A stretch of 64,000 nucleotides of DNA from Streptomyces jeddahensis (GTDB lineage: Bacteria > Actinomycetota > Actinomycetes > Streptomycetales > Streptomycetaceae). The notes beneath the pieces are model-generated. The model was not told the origin of the DNA, searched no databases, and saw nothing but the letters and a program-made list of their open reading frames with translations. A program made the translations under genes and the position numbers. Shown piece by piece: positions 18,374-27,776 of this stretch (the stretch's first letter is position 1; every line of letters begins with the position of its first letter). Location of the stretch: assembly GCF_001642995.1 (NCBI RefSeq), contig NZ_LOHS01000053.1, positions 20,150-84,149 of the forward strand, written 5' to 3'.

Positions 18374-20593
18374 ATGCGTACCGAAGATCCCCTGCCGCCG
18401 GTGGGGGACGTCCTGGCCGCCCTCGCGACCGGCCTGTGGCGCTGGGACAACGCGGCCGGAAAGGTCACCCTCGACGCCGAGGCCGCCCGGCTCCTCGGGC
18501 TGCCCGGGGAGCAGGTGACGCTGACCGAGGCGGCCGTCCGGTCCCGCTTCCACCCCGTCGACTGGAACGAGATCTCCGGCGTCATCCAGCTCGCCGTCGC
18601 CGAGGGGACCCTCGCCGAGGCCCGGCTGCGGATCATGGACGACAAGGGCCGGGTGATCCGTACGGTACGCAGCCGCTGCAAGCCCGTCGTGCACGGCAAC
18701 CCGGGCGCGTACGAACTGATCGGCAGCATCCAGGAGGTCACCGAGCCCGCGCCGGGTGCCGCCGCCCGCACCCCCGTCACCGGCGACTGGCGTCGCTCGC
18801 GCGAGGCGTTCCTGCTGGACGCGGGGCGGGCGCTGGCCGAGGCGCGGTCCACGGAGGAGGTGCTGCGGGTCGCCGCGGGGCTGTCCATGCCGGGTTTCTC
18901 GCCGGACGGGCTCGCCGTCTTCGGCACGGAGGGCGACCGGCTGACGGTCATCGGGCACCACGGGCAGCAGCCCGGCGACGAGGGGCCCTTCTCCGCGATG
19001 TCGCTGGACACCGACTATCCGGCCGCCGAGGTGGTGCGCACGGGCCGCGCCGTCTACCTCTCCTCACCGGAGGAGTACCGGCGCCGCTATCCGGTCTCCT
19101 GGCCGCTCGCCCAGCGCTTCGACCGCCAGTCCTGGGCCTTCCTTCCGCTGATCGTGGCGGGCCGCACGATAGGCGCCTGGCTGGCGGCCTTCACGTATCC
19201 CGTCTCGTTCACACCGGACGAGCGTTCCGTGCTGACGACCGTGGCCCGGATGCTGGCGCAGGCCCTGTCGCGGGCCGGGACCGCCGAGTCGGAGCGCGAG
19301 CTGACCGACGGGCTGCAGCGCTCGATGCTGCCCACGCTGGGGCCGGAGATCCCGGGGATGAACGTGGCCGCGCGGTACGTCCCGACGGGCGGCGGCCTCC
19401 AGGTCGGCGGCGACTGGTACGACATGATCCCGCTGCCGTCCGGCCGGATCGCGCTGGTCATCGGCGATGTGCAGGGCCATGACGTACGGGCCGCGGGGCT
19501 AATGGGGCAGCTGCGCATCGCTCTGCGCGCCTACGCATCGGAGGGCCACCGCCCGGACGCGGTGCTCTCCCGCGCCAACCGCTTCCTGCACGGCATCACG
19601 GACTCCCTGACCTACGGCTCCACCGCCGGTCCCGGCCCGTCCGAGGACCCCGAGCCGCGCTTCGCGACCTGCCTGTACGTGGAGGCGGACCCCAAGACGG
19701 GCGTCCTGGAAATCGCCCGGGCCGGCCACCCCGACCCGGTGATACGCATGGGCGACGGCACCGTGCTGAAACGGCCCACCGCGGGCGGTCTGCCGCTGGG
19801 CGTCGACCCGGACGTCGACTATCCGACGACGGAGTTCGCCCTCGAACCCGGCGAGACCATGCTGATCTGCACGGACGGGCTGATCGAGACCGGCGGCCAC
19901 GACCTGGAGACCGGCTGGTCCCGGATCCGCTCGGTCCTGGAGGAGCACCGGCCCGAGAACCCCGAGGGGCTGGAGAGCACCAAGGGCCTCGAGGAGCTCG
20001 CCGACGTACTGGTGCAGGCCGTGCACGGCCCGTCGTCGCACCACACGACCGGCCCGCTGGCGGACCGCCGCGAGGACGACATCGCGGTCCTGCTGCTGCA
20101 CCGGAGCAGCGAGCCGGGGCGGGTCGTGACATCGCGGCGCACCGTGCTGACCATCGCGCAGGCGGAGCCCGAGCGGGTCGCGGGCGCCCGCCAGCAGCTG
20201 CGCGAGATGCTGCACGACTGGGCGGACGCCGACCAGATCGACTCCGCCGTGCTGCTGGTCTCCGAGCTGCTGACGAACGTCCTCGTCCACACGGACAGCC
20301 ACGCGCTGCTGGTCGCCGAGGTCATCGGCGAGGAGGGCACGCGGCGCCTGCGCATCGAGGTGACGGACGCCAGCGACGACCTCCCCCACAAGCGCCGGCC
20401 CGGCGAACTGGCGTCGTCCGGCCGCGGTCTGCTGCTGATGGAGGTCCTCGCGGGCAGCTGGGGCGTCGACCCGCGGGGCGAGGGCAAGAGCATCTGGTTC
20501 GAGTTCTACGAGTCGGCCGCGCCGGGCGGAGGCGCCTTGGAGGGCGGTCCGGGGTACGGCGCGGACGCGGACGGCGACGATCCGTTGGCGTAA
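18374..20593 (+). CDS. PAS-GAF-PP2C(SpoIIE)-HATPase signalling phosphatase
   Basis: 739 aa, predicted cytosolic. Domain order: PAS (about 10-125, GLWRWDNAAGKVTLD), GAF (about 145-310), SpoIIE/PP2C phosphatase (about 325-565) and an anti-sigma-factor-like HATPase (about 590-715). The phosphatase has the metal-binding pattern GGDWYDMIPLPSGRIALVIGDVQGHD; the HATPase has LLVSELLTNVLVHT and RGLLLMEVLAGSWG. Such proteins control alternative sigma factors by dephosphorylating anti-anti-sigma proteins and, through the HATPase, by kinase or sequestering activity. No sigma or STAS gene is adjacent. GAGTGGGG precedes ATG 18374. Its 3' end overlaps the convergent AI-2E permease gene by 88 bp. Confidence 0.9.
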   Translation: MRTEDPLPPVGDVLAALATGLWRWDNAAGKVTLDAEAARLLGLPGEQVTLTEAAVRSRFHPVDWNEISGVIQLAVAEGTLAEARLRIMDDKGRVIRTVRSRCKPVVHGNPGAYELIGSIQEVTEPAPGAAARTPVTGDWRRSREAFLLDAGRALAEARSTEEVLRVAAGLSMPGFSPDGLAVFGTEGDRLTVIGHHGQQPGDEGPFSAMSLDTDYPAAEVVRTGRAVYLSSPEEYRRRYPVSWPLAQRFDRQSWAFLPLIVAGRTIGAWLAAFTYPVSFTPDERSVLTTVARMLAQALSRAGTAESERELTDGLQRSMLPTLGPEIPGMNVAARYVPTGGGLQVGGDWYDMIPLPSGRIALVIGDVQGHDVRAAGLMGQLRIALRAYASEGHRPDAVLSRANRFLHGITDSLTYGSTAGPGPSEDPEPRFATCLYVEADPKTGVLEIARAGHPDPVIRMGDGTVLKRPTAGGLPLGVDPDVDYPTTEFALEPGETMLICTDGLIETGGHDLETGWSRIRSVLEEHRPENPEGLESTKGLEELADVLVQAVHGPSSHHTTGPLADRREDDIAVLLLHRSSEPGRVVTSRRTVLTIAQAEPERVAGARQQLREMLHDWADADQIDSAVLLVSELLTNVLVHTDSHALLVAEVIGEEGTRRLRIEVTDASDDLPHKRRPGELASSGRGLLLMEVLAGSWGVDPRGEGKSIWFEFYESAAPGGGALEGGPGYGADADGDDPLA

Positions 20594-21630
20594 CGCGAGC
20601 GCAGTTCGCCGAGGACGCCGAACACGGCCGCGGTCAGCGGAACGGCCAGCAGCATGCCGAGGATGCCCGCCACGGAAGCGCCCGCGGTGATCGCCAGCAG
20701 CACGGCCGCCGGGTGCATCTGCACGGTCCGGCTCTGCACGATCGGCTGCAGCACATGCCCTTCGAGCACCTGCACGGCGAGGACGACGCCGAGCGCCCAC
20801 AGCGCGATCACGAAGCCCCGGTCGGCGAGCGCAACGAGGATCGCGACAGCCCCGGAGATGAACGCCCCGAGATACGGGATGTAGGCGCCGACGAAGACGA
20901 GCGCACCGAGCCCGACGGCCCCCGGCACGCGCAGCACCAGCAGCCCGATGGTGATGAGCAGGGCGTCGATCAGCGCGATGAAGGTGGTTCCGCGCATGAA
21001 GCCCTCGACGGCGCGGAAGCCGCGGCGCGCCATCGCCTCGAGGCTCTCGCCCGTACCGCCCGGCGCCAGGGACCGCAGCGCCGCCGACGCCCGGTCGGAG
21101 TCGCGCAGGAAGAAGAAGACGAGCAGCAGCGCGAGCACGGCCATCGCCAGGACCTCGCCGACGACGCTGATGCCGCTGATCACTCCGGAGGCCGCCGTCC
21201 CGCCGAACCTGCCGAGCAGTTCCCTGGCGTTGGACGCGATGTCCTCGAGCGACGTCCCGGCCGCGCCGAAGTACTTCGCCAGATCGGCGGCGGCCTTCCG
21301 TACGGACGCGATGATCTCGTCGCCGGTCTCGATCAGCGAACGGACCACGATGTACGTCGCCCCGCCGACGACGGCGAGGACCGCGGCGCAGGTGATCCCG
21401 GCCGCGACCGAACGGTTCACCTTCACCTGCACCAGCCGTCGGTACAGCGGCCTCAGCAGCGCGGTCCCGAGCAGCGCGAGCAGCACCGGGACGACGGCCG
21501 TCCGGAACACGATGCACAGCCAGATCCCGACAGCGGCCACGGCCATGGCGAGCAGCACGACGACACACCATGCGGCTGTGCGGCGCGCGGGTTCGGGCAG
21601 GAGGGACGGCGGGTGTACGGGGGTCTGCAC
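20506..21630 (-). CDS. AI-2E-family permease
   Basis: 374 aa polytopic membrane protein of the TqsA/YdiK (AI-2E transporter) family. Hydrophobic spans include WCVVVLLAMAVAAVGIWLCIV and VVPVLLALLGTALLRPL near the N-terminus. Others are VLAMAVLALLLVFFFLRDS, LIDALLITIGLLVLRVP and ALVFVGAYIPYLGAFISGA with the family GAYIPYLG motif, plus a final pair near ILGMLLAVPLTAAVFGVL. The transported molecule in actinomycetes is not established. GTG 21630 is my best start, because the frame upstream runs through a dispersed palindrome; the exact start is uncertain. The Pro/Gly-rich tail overlaps the 3' end of the facing phosphatase gene. Confidence 0.82.
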   Translation of the reverse strand: MQTPVHPPSLLPEPARRTAAWCVVVLLAMAVAAVGIWLCIVFRTAVVPVLLALLGTALLRPLYRRLVQVKVNRSVAAGITCAAVLAVVGGATYIVVRSLIETGDEIIASVRKAAADLAKYFGAAGTSLEDIASNARELLGRFGGTAASGVISGISVVGEVLAMAVLALLLVFFFLRDSDRASAALRSLAPGGTGESLEAMARRGFRAVEGFMRGTTFIALIDALLITIGLLVLRVPGAVGLGALVFVGAYIPYLGAFISGAVAILVALADRGFVIALWALGVVLAVQVLEGHVLQPIVQSRTVQMHPAAVLLAITAGASVAGILGMLLAVPLTAAVFGVLGELRSRYANGSSPSASAPYPGPPSKAPPPGAADS

Positions 21631-21739
21631 AGCGTCCAGCCGATCACGTGCCCGGCCAGGCTGCGCGGCGAGGCCTCCGGCCGGGTGACGGATAGTCAGC
21701 AACCTGGCCGGAGGCCGCGCCGTAAGCCCGGGCACCCCA

Positions 21740-21758
21740 CTGGGGGCTTCGCCCCCAG
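21740..21758. repeat. Dispersed Streptomyces palindrome, CTGGGGGC-type
   Basis: CTGGGGGCTTCGCCCCCAG is a hairpin-forming palindrome between pirin and the AI-2E gene. Related copies lie at 32653-32671 and 43577-43595. It may act as a terminator for pirin. Confidence 0.75.
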
Positions 21759-21790
21759 ACCCCCTATCGCCCTTCGGGCTCGTCCTCAAT

Positions 21791-21822
21791 CTCCCCCAGC
21801 TAACGCTGGGAGGTGCCCCCAG
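21791..21822. repeat. 32-bp intergenic element, copy 1
   Basis: A 32-bp sequence beginning CTCCCCCAGC and ending GGTGCCCCCAG, with an internal CAGC-GCTG hairpin. A copy in reverse orientation, differing at one base, lies at 28191-28222. Both are intergenic. Confidence 0.8.
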
Positions 21823-21832
21823 ACGGGCTCAA

Positions 21833-22789
21833 TTACATCCCGTGCACCGCCGGAATCGTCCCCAGCCGGCCCTTCTGGAAGTCCTCGAAGGCCTGCTGGA
21901 GCTCCTCGCGGGTGTTCATCACGAACGGCCCGTAGTGCGCCATCGGCTCGCGGATCGGCTGGCCGCCGAGCAGCACGACCTCGAGGTCCGGGGTGTGCGA
22001 GTCCTGCTTCTCGTCCGCGCGGACGGTCAGCGAGGAACCGGCGCCGAAGACGGCGGTCTGGCCGAGGTGGATCGGACGGCGCTCGGCACCGACGCTGCCG
22101 CGACCGGCGAGGACGTACGCGAGGCCGTTGAAGTCCTCACGCCACGGCAGCGTGATCTCCGCACCCGGCGCCAGCGTCGCGTGGATCATCGTGATCGGCG
22201 TGTGCGTGACGCCGGGACCCTCGTGGCCGTCCAGCTCACCGGCGATGACCCGCAGCAGCGCGCCGCCGTCGGGAGAGGTGAGCAGCTGCACGTTGCCGCC
22301 ACGGATGTCCTGGTAGCGCGGCGCCATCATCTTGTCCTTGGCCGGGAGGTTCACCCACAGCTGCAGGCCATGGAAGAGACCGCCCGACATCACCAGGTGC
22401 TCCGGCGGCGCCTCGATGTGCAGCAGGCCCGCGCCCGCCGTCATCCACTGGGTGTCGCCGTTGGTGATGGTCCCGCCACCGCCGTTGGAGTCCTGGTGGT
22501 CGAAGATCCCGTCAATGATGTACGTGACGGTCTCAAAGCCGCGGTGCGGATGCCACGGGGTCCCCTTCGGCTCCCCAGGCTGATATTCCACCTCGCCCAT
22601 CTGGTCCATCATGATGAACGGGTCCAGGTACTTGTAGTTGATCCCGGCGAACGCACGGCGCACCGGGAAGCCCTCGCCCTCGAAACCGCTCGGCGCCGTC
22701 GTCACCGCGAGGACGGGACGGGCCACGGCGTCCGCGGGCGCCACCACACGGGGCAGGGTCAGCGGGTTCTCGATCGTCACTGCAGGCAT
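21833..22789 (-). CDS. Pirin-family protein
   Basis: 318 aa bicupin of the pirin/YhhW family, some members of which are quercetin dioxygenases and others transcriptional cofactors. The N-terminal cupin metal site is visible as PWHPHRGFETVTYIIDG, with a later His/Glu pair in GAGLLHIEAPPEH. The C-terminal cupin follows around 190-300. AGGAGGTCC gives a strong ribosome site before ATG 22789. A 17-bp palindrome just upstream (22810-22826) looks like a MarR-type operator, although no MarR gene lies next door. Function beyond the fold is not predictable. Confidence 0.88.
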   Translation of the reverse strand: MPAVTIENPLTLPRVVAPADAVARPVLAVTTAPSGFEGEGFPVRRAFAGINYKYLDPFIMMDQMGEVEYQPGEPKGTPWHPHRGFETVTYIIDGIFDHQDSNGGGGTITNGDTQWMTAGAGLLHIEAPPEHLVMSGGLFHGLQLWVNLPAKDKMMAPRYQDIRGGNVQLLTSPDGGALLRVIAGELDGHEGPGVTHTPITMIHATLAPGAEITLPWREDFNGLAYVLAGRGSVGAERRPIHLGQTAVFGAGSSLTVRADEKQDSHTPDLEVVLLGGQPIREPMAHYGPFVMNTREELQQAFEDFQKGRLGTIPAVHGM

Positions 22790-22809
22790 GTCGGGACCTC
22801 CTTTACCTC

Positions 22810-22826
22810 TACATTAGTTGAATGTA
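22810..22826 (-). promoter_or_regulatory. Palindromic operator upstream of pirin
   Basis: TACATT-AGTTG-AATGTA is a perfect 6-bp inverted repeat with a 5-bp spacer in an AT-rich island. It is 21 bp from the pirin ATG, next to the ribosome site. Symmetry and sequence fit MarR-family operators. The regulator is not in the window. Confidence 0.6.
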
Positions 22827-22854
22827 AAACTTTCTGCCACCCCACAACGACGAA

Positions 22855-22880
22855 CGCCCGGAGGGAATTCCCTCCGGGCG
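22855..22880 (-). terminator. Perfect 26-bp palindrome after the SseB-like gene
   Basis: CGCCCGGAGGGAA is followed directly by its exact complement, giving a 13-bp stem with no spacer. It starts 28 bp past the SseB-like stop on the minus strand and probably insulates it from the pirin promoter. Confidence 0.75.
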
Positions 22881-22907
22881 TCCAGCCGGCCATGCGGCAA
22901 CGGGCGT

Positions 22908-23363
22908 CTAGCCATACATGCGGCGCATCGCGAAGTCCACCATCTGCTCGACCGCCTTGGCGTCGAAGACCATCCGGTGCTCGCCCTCCATGTCGAGGAC
23001 GAAGCCGTAGCCGGTGGGCAGCAGGTCGATCACCTCGGCGCCGGTGATCACGAAGTACTTGGACTCCTTGCCGGCGTACCTGCGCAGCTGCTTGAGCGAG
23101 GTGAACATCGGGATCACCGGCTGCTGGGTGTTGTGCAGCGCGAGGAAGCCCGGGTTGTCGCCGCGCGGGCAGTAGACCTTCGAGGTCGCGAAGATCTGCT
23201 GGAAGTCCTCGGCGGACATCGACCCGGTGGTGAAGGCGCGCACGGCGTCCGCCAGCGACGGCGGCGACGGCTCGGGATAGAGCGGCGGCTGCTGGCCGTA
23301 ACCCTGCTGGGGCGGCGGGGCGTACTGCTGCTGGGCGCCCTGGTTCTGCTCGTACCCGTACAT
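22908..23363 (-). CDS. SseB-family protein
   Basis: 151 aa. A Gln/Pro/Tyr-rich N-terminus (about 1-35, QQQYAPPPQQGYGQQ) precedes an SseB N-terminal-like domain with YCPRGDNPGFLALH, VIPMFTSLKQLRRYAG and DLLPTGYGFVLDMEGEHRMV. In actinomycetes such proteins are unrelated to type III secretion in any demonstrated way and have no assigned role. I start at ATG 23363, where the sequence becomes conserved-looking; no clear ribosome site precedes it. It is a single gene, divergent from the dioxygenase gene. Confidence 0.75.
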   Translation of the reverse strand: MYGYEQNQGAQQQYAPPPQQGYGQQPPLYPEPSPPSLADAVRAFTTGSMSAEDFQQIFATSKVYCPRGDNPGFLALHNTQQPVIPMFTSLKQLRRYAGKESKYFVITGAEVIDLLPTGYGFVLDMEGEHRMVFDAKAVEQMVDFAMRRMYG

Positions 23364-23502
23364 GGCGCACAGCGTACCGAGAGCGGCCGGGCGGGTGGGC
23401 CGGTACGGGCCCTGGCGAACCGACAGCGGGTTGACAGCCACCGCGCTGGTTTCCCACAGGTGCCGCTCATAGCGTCTGCCCTATCGAGGCGAGTGCCGGA
23501 AC

Positions 23503-23532
23503 GGCATCACACAGCAAGGCATCACACAGCAA
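23503..23532 (+). repeat. Two tandem 15-bp repeats in the dioxygenase leader
   Basis: GGCATCACACAGCAA is duplicated exactly (23503-23517, 23518-23532). The second copy runs into the AAGGGGG ribosome site of the gene at 23544. Confidence 0.85.
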
Positions 23533-23543
23533 GGGGGACAACC

Positions 23544-24386
23544 ATGCACCGACACCACGGCGAGGACCACGAGCACGACAGAGGGCTCTCCTACGACCTT
23601 CCCGTCCTGGCCCGCCGCCGGATGATCCGGCTGATGGCGGGGGCGGGCCTGATCCCGCTGGTGGGCTGCAGTTCGGAGGAGACTTCGGCGTCCTCCTCTT
23701 CCTCCTCCTCGGCCGCCTCGTCCGGCAACTCCTCCTCTTCCTCCTCGTCCGCCGAGTGCGCGACCATCCCGAACGAGACGGCCGGCCCCTACCCCGGCGA
23801 CGGCTCGAACGGCGTGAACGTCCTCAAGGAGAGCGGCGTCGTCCGCAGCGACATCACCTCCAGCTTCGGCGACTCCGCGGGCGGCACCGCCGAGGGCGTG
23901 CCGCTGACGATCACGCTCACGGTGGTCGACGCGGCCTCCGGCTGCGGCACGCCGAAGAAGGGCGCCGCCGTCTACCTCTGGCACTGCGACCGGGACGGCA
24001 ACTACTCCCTGTACTCCGAGGGCGTCACCGACGAGAACTACCTGCGCGGCGTCCAGGAGACGGACGACAAGGGCCAGGTCACGTTCACGTCGATCTTCCC
24101 GGCCTGCTACTCGGGCCGCTGGCCGCACATCCACTTCGAGGTCTACGGCAGCCTGGAGGACGCCACGGCGGCCACGTCGATCACGAACACCTCGCAGCTC
24201 GCCCTGCCGAAGGACGTCTGCGACACGGTGTACGCGACGGACGGCTACAGCCAGAGCGTGCAGAACCTCAGCCAGCTCTCGCTGGAGAGCGACAACATCT
24301 TCAGCGACGGCTACGACCAGCAGATGGCGACGGTGACAGGCAGCGTCGAGAAGGGCTACACGGCGACGCTCACGGTGCCGGTCTGA
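23544..24386 (+). CDS. Intradiol ring-cleavage dioxygenase-family lipoprotein
   Basis: 280 aa, predicted extracytoplasmic lipoprotein. The N-terminus has twin arginines and a lipobox ([20 protein letters not shown]), so Tat export with acylation of that Cys is expected. A Ser-rich linker of about 35 residues follows. The catalytic domain resembles protocatechuate/catechol intradiol dioxygenases: NETAGPYPG supplies a Tyr ligand and [14 protein letters not shown] the second Tyr and two His ligands for Fe(III). Secreted versions may act on lignin-derived catechols; that is family inference. AAGGGGG at 23531-23537 supports ATG 23544. Confidence 0.88.
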   Translation: MHRHHGEDHEHDRGLSYDLPVLARRRMIRLMAGAGLIPLVGCSSEETSASSSSSSSAASSGNSSSSSSSAECATIPNETAGPYPGDGSNGVNVLKESGVVRSDITSSFGDSAGGTAEGVPLTITLTVVDAASGCGTPKKGAAVYLWHCDRDGNYSLYSEGVTDENYLRGVQETDDKGQVTFTSIFPACYSGRWPHIHFEVYGSLEDATAATSITNTSQLALPKDVCDTVYATDGYSQSVQNLSQLSLESDNIFSDGYDQQMATVTGSVEKGYTATLTVPV

Positions 24387-24481
24387 CCGGCCGCGCCCGG
24401 CCGGGGCGGCGTCCTCCCGTGGCCTTCCGCCCCGGCCGAGCGCGTAACGCGTCACAGATGCCCGTTAGGGGTTGCTTTTTA

Positions 24482-24495
24482 TTACCGGCGGGTAG
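24482..24495 (+). promoter_or_regulatory. Candidate TetR-type operator upstream of fadE
   Basis: TTACC-GGCG-GGTAG is an inverted repeat with one mismatch, in an otherwise T-rich promoter stretch 68 bp before the ATG. TTACC/GGTAA dyads are typical of TetR regulators of fatty-acid oxidation in actinobacteria. The cognate regulator is not in the window. Confidence 0.45.
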
Positions 24496-24562
24496 CATCA
24501 TCCTAGCTACTTGCTGGTACGTGTACGAGGAACCCTCCCGAACTGCTAACGGAGCCGTCGCC

Positions 24563-26389
24563 ATGGGGCACTACAAGTCGAATCTCCGCGACATCGAGTT
24601 CAACCTCTTCGAGGTGCTCGGGCGCGACAAGCTGTACGGCACGGGCCCGTTCGCGGAGATGGACACCGACACCGCCAAGAGCATCCTCGATGAGCTGACC
24701 CGGCTCGCCGAGAACGAGCTGGCCGAGTCCTTCGCGGACGCCGACCGCAACCCGCCGGTGTTCGACCCGGAGACCAACACCGCTCCGGTCCCCGCGTCCT
24801 TCAAGAAGTCCTACAAGGCCTTCATGGACTCCGAGTACTGGCGCCTGGGCCTGCCCGAGGAGATCGGCGGCACCACCGCCCCGCCGTCGCTGATCTGGTC
24901 GTACGCGGAGCTGATCCTCGGCGCGAACCCGGCCGTCTGGATGTACTCGTCCGGCCCCGCGTTCGCCGGCATCCTCTTCGACGAGGGCAACGAGGTCCAG
25001 AAGAAGATCGCGCAGATAGCGGTCGAGCGGACCTGGGGCTCCACCATGGTGCTCACCGAGCCGGACGCCGGTTCGGACGTGGGCGCGGGCCGCACCAAGG
25101 CGATCCAGCAGGAGGACGGCTCCTGGCACATCGAGGGCGTCAAGCGCTTCATCACGTCCGGTGAGCACGACATGGAGGAGAACATCCTCCACTACGTCCT
25201 CGCCCGTCCCGAGGGCGCGGGCCCGGGCACCAAGGGCCTGTCCCTCTTCCTCGTCCCGAAGTACCTGTTCGACTTCGAGACCGGCGAGCTGGGCGAGCGC
25301 AACGGCGTCTACGCCACGAACGTCGAGCACAAGATGGGCCTGAAGGCGTCCAACACCTGCGAGATGACGTTCGGCGACAAGCACCCCGCCAAGGGCTGGC
25401 TGATCGGCGACAAGCACGACGGCATCCGCCAGATGTTCCGCATCATCGAGTTCGCCCGCATGATGGTCGGCACGAAGGCGATCTCCACCCTCTCGACGGG
25501 CTACCTCAACGCCCTCGAGTACGCCAAGGAGCGCGTCCAGGGCCCCGACCTGGCCAACTTCATGGACAAGACCGCGCCCAAGGTCACCATCACGCACCAC
25601 CCGGACGTGCGCCGCTCGCTGATGACGCAGAAGGCGTACGCAGAGGGCATGCGCGCCCTCGTCCTCTACACCGCCTCCATCCAGGACGCCATCGCCGTCA
25701 AGGAGGCCGCGGGCGAGGACGTCTCGCAGGAGCACGCGCTCAACGACCTGCTCCTGCCGATCGTCAAGGGCTACGGCTCCGAGAAGGGCTACGAGCAGCT
25801 CGCGCAGTCCCTGCAGACTTTCGGCGGCTCCGGCTTCCTGCAGGAGTACCCGATCGAGCAGTACATCCGCGACGCCAAGATCGACACCCTCTACGAGGGC
25901 ACCACCGCGATCCAGGGCCAGGACTACTTCTTCCGGAAGATCGTCCGCAACCAGGGCGCCGCGCTGAACTCGCTCGCCGAGGAGATCAAGAAGTTCCTCG
26001 CGATCGGCACCGGCGGCGACGAGCTGGCCGCGGCCCGCGACCAGCTCGCCAAGGCGGCCGTCGAGCTCGAGGCCATCGTCGGCGTCATGCTGACCGACCT
26101 CGCGGCCACCGAGCAGGACGTCAAGAACATCTACAAGGTCGGCCTCAACACCACCCGTCTGCTGCTCGCCTCGGGTGACGTGGTCGTCGGCTACCTGCTG
26201 CTGAAGGGCGCCGCCGTGGCCGCCGAGAAGCTGCCGGCCGCCTCCGCGAAGGACAAGGCCTTCTACACGGGCAAGATCGCGGCCGCGAAGTTCTTCGCCG
26301 CCAACATCCTGCCGGGCGTCGCCGTCCAGCGTCAGCTGGCCGAGGCCGTCGAGCTGGACCTGATGGACCTCGACGAGGCAGCCTTCTAG
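24563..26389 (+). CDS. Acyl-CoA dehydrogenase, long FadE type
   Basis: 608 aa flavoprotein for the first oxidation step of fatty-acid beta-oxidation. FAD/substrate motifs seen are [14 protein letters not shown] and [12 protein letters not shown]. The catalytic Glu region reads [17 protein letters not shown], preceded by [20 protein letters not shown]. The C-terminal extension (about 470-608) is the extra helical domain of the 600-residue ACAD class, which usually takes longer acyl chains. GGAG lies 8 nt before ATG 24563. It is a single gene with a strong hairpin after the stop and a candidate TetR operator in front. Confidence 0.93.
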   Translation: MGHYKSNLRDIEFNLFEVLGRDKLYGTGPFAEMDTDTAKSILDELTRLAENELAESFADADRNPPVFDPETNTAPVPASFKKSYKAFMDSEYWRLGLPEEIGGTTAPPSLIWSYAELILGANPAVWMYSSGPAFAGILFDEGNEVQKKIAQIAVERTWGSTMVLTEPDAGSDVGAGRTKAIQQEDGSWHIEGVKRFITSGEHDMEENILHYVLARPEGAGPGTKGLSLFLVPKYLFDFETGELGERNGVYATNVEHKMGLKASNTCEMTFGDKHPAKGWLIGDKHDGIRQMFRIIEFARMMVGTKAISTLSTGYLNALEYAKERVQGPDLANFMDKTAPKVTITHHPDVRRSLMTQKAYAEGMRALVLYTASIQDAIAVKEAAGEDVSQEHALNDLLLPIVKGYGSEKGYEQLAQSLQTFGGSGFLQEYPIEQYIRDAKIDTLYEGTTAIQGQDYFFRKIVRNQGAALNSLAEEIKKFLAIGTGGDELAAARDQLAKAAVELEAIVGVMLTDLAATEQDVKNIYKVGLNTTRLLLASGDVVVGYLLLKGAAVAAEKLPAASAKDKAFYTGKIAAAKFFAANILPGVAVQRQLAEAVELDLMDLDEAAF

Positions 26390-26416
26390 TCGACCCGGCT
26401 ACAGACGCCCCCCTTT

Positions 26417-26452
26417 ACGAGGGCCCGCTTCCCACCGGGAGCGGGCCCTCGT
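26417..26452 (+). terminator. Hairpin after fadE
   Basis: ACGAGGGCCCGC pairs with GCGGGCCCTCGT across a 12-nt loop, 28 bp past the fadE stop. Confidence 0.8.
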
Positions 26453-26471
26453 ACGTCGTTAAGGTGAACCC

Positions 26472-27776
26472 ATGACCTCTCCCGCCCGCTTCGACCGCGG
26501 CCACACCGACGACCTCATGTCCTTCCTGGCGGCGAGCCCGTCGCCGTACCACGCGGTGGCGAGCGCCGCCGAGCGGCTGGAGAAGGCGGGCTTCCGGCAG
26601 GTCGCGGAGATGGACGCCTGGGAGGGGTCCACCGGCGGGAAGTACGTGCTGCGCGGCGGCGCGATCGTCGCCTGGTACGTGCCGGAGGAGGCCGCACCCC
26701 ACACGCCGTTCCGGATCATCGGGGCGCACACCGACTCCCCGAACCTGCGGGTCAAGCCCCTGCCCGACACCGGTGCACACGGCTGGCGGCAGATCGCGGT
26801 GGAGATCTACGGCGGGCCGCTGCTCAACTCCTGGCTGGACCGCGACCTGGGCATCGCCGGACGGCTCTCGCTGCGGGACGGCTCCAGCATGCTGGTCAAC
26901 GTCGACCGGCCCTTGCTGCGCATCCCGCAGCTGGCGATCCACCTCGACCGCTCGGTGCACACCGACGGCCTCAAGCTCGACAAGCAGAAGCACCTGCAGC
27001 CCATCTGGGGCCTGGGCGAGCCCGGCGAGGGCGGCCTGATCCGCTTCCTGGAGGACGAGAACGGGATCGAGCCGGGCGAGGTCACCGGCTGGGACCTGAT
27101 GGTCCACTCCATCGAGCGCCCCTCCTACCTGGGCCGCGACCGCGAGCTGATGGCCGGGCCGCGCCTGGACAACCTGCTGTCCGTGCACGCGGGCACGGCG
27201 GCGCTCGCGGCAGTCGCGGGCTCCGCGGTGTCGGGCGCCGACCTCCCGTACATCCCGGTCCTCGCCGCCTTCGACCACGAGGAGAACGGGTCGCAGTCCG
27301 ACACCGGCGCGGACGGCCCGCTGCTCGGCAGTGTGCTGGAGCGTTCGGTGTTCGCGCGCGGCGGCTCGTACGAGGACCGGGCGCGGGCCTTCGCGGGAAC
27401 CGTGTGCCTGTCCTCCGACACGGGCCACGCCGTGCACCCCAACTACGCGGAGCGGCACGACCCGACGCACCACCCGCGCGCGAACGGCGGACCGATCCTC
27501 AAGGTCAACGTCAACAACCGCTATGCGACGGATGGTTCGGGCCGCGCCGTGTTCGCCGCGGCCTGCGAGAGGGCGGGCGTCCCCCTCCAGTCCTTCGTCT
27601 CCAACAACTCGATGCCGTGCGGCACGACGATCGGCCCCATCACCGCCGCCCGGCACGGCATCAAGACCGTCGACATCGGCGTCGCGATCCTGTCGATGCA
27701 CAGCGCCCGCGAACTGTGCGGCGCGGACGACCCGTTCTTGCTGGCGAACGCGCTGGTGGCGTTCCTGGAGGGCTGA
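26472..27776 (+). CDS. M18-family aminopeptidase
   Basis: 434 aa cytosolic dizinc aminopeptidase of the ApeB/aspartyl aminopeptidase family. Metal-site motifs appear in order: GAHTDSPNLRVKP (His), DNLLSVHAG (bridging Asp), FDHEENGS (catalytic Glu pair), SSDTGHAVHPN, and LSMHSARELCG (C-terminal His). Length is typical for bacterial M18. AAGGTGAA precedes ATG 26472. It is separated from fadE by a hairpin. Substrates are probably N-terminal acidic or hydrophobic residues of short peptides. Confidence 0.92.
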   Translation: MTSPARFDRGHTDDLMSFLAASPSPYHAVASAAERLEKAGFRQVAEMDAWEGSTGGKYVLRGGAIVAWYVPEEAAPHTPFRIIGAHTDSPNLRVKPLPDTGAHGWRQIAVEIYGGPLLNSWLDRDLGIAGRLSLRDGSSMLVNVDRPLLRIPQLAIHLDRSVHTDGLKLDKQKHLQPIWGLGEPGEGGLIRFLEDENGIEPGEVTGWDLMVHSIERPSYLGRDRELMAGPRLDNLLSVHAGTAALAAVAGSAVSGADLPYIPVLAAFDHEENGSQSDTGADGPLLGSVLERSVFARGGSYEDRARAFAGTVCLSSDTGHAVHPNYAERHDPTHHPRANGGPILKVNVNNRYATDGSGRAVFAAACERAGVPLQSFVSNNSMPCGTTIGPITAARHGIKTVDIGVAILSMHSARELCGADDPFLLANALVAFLEG

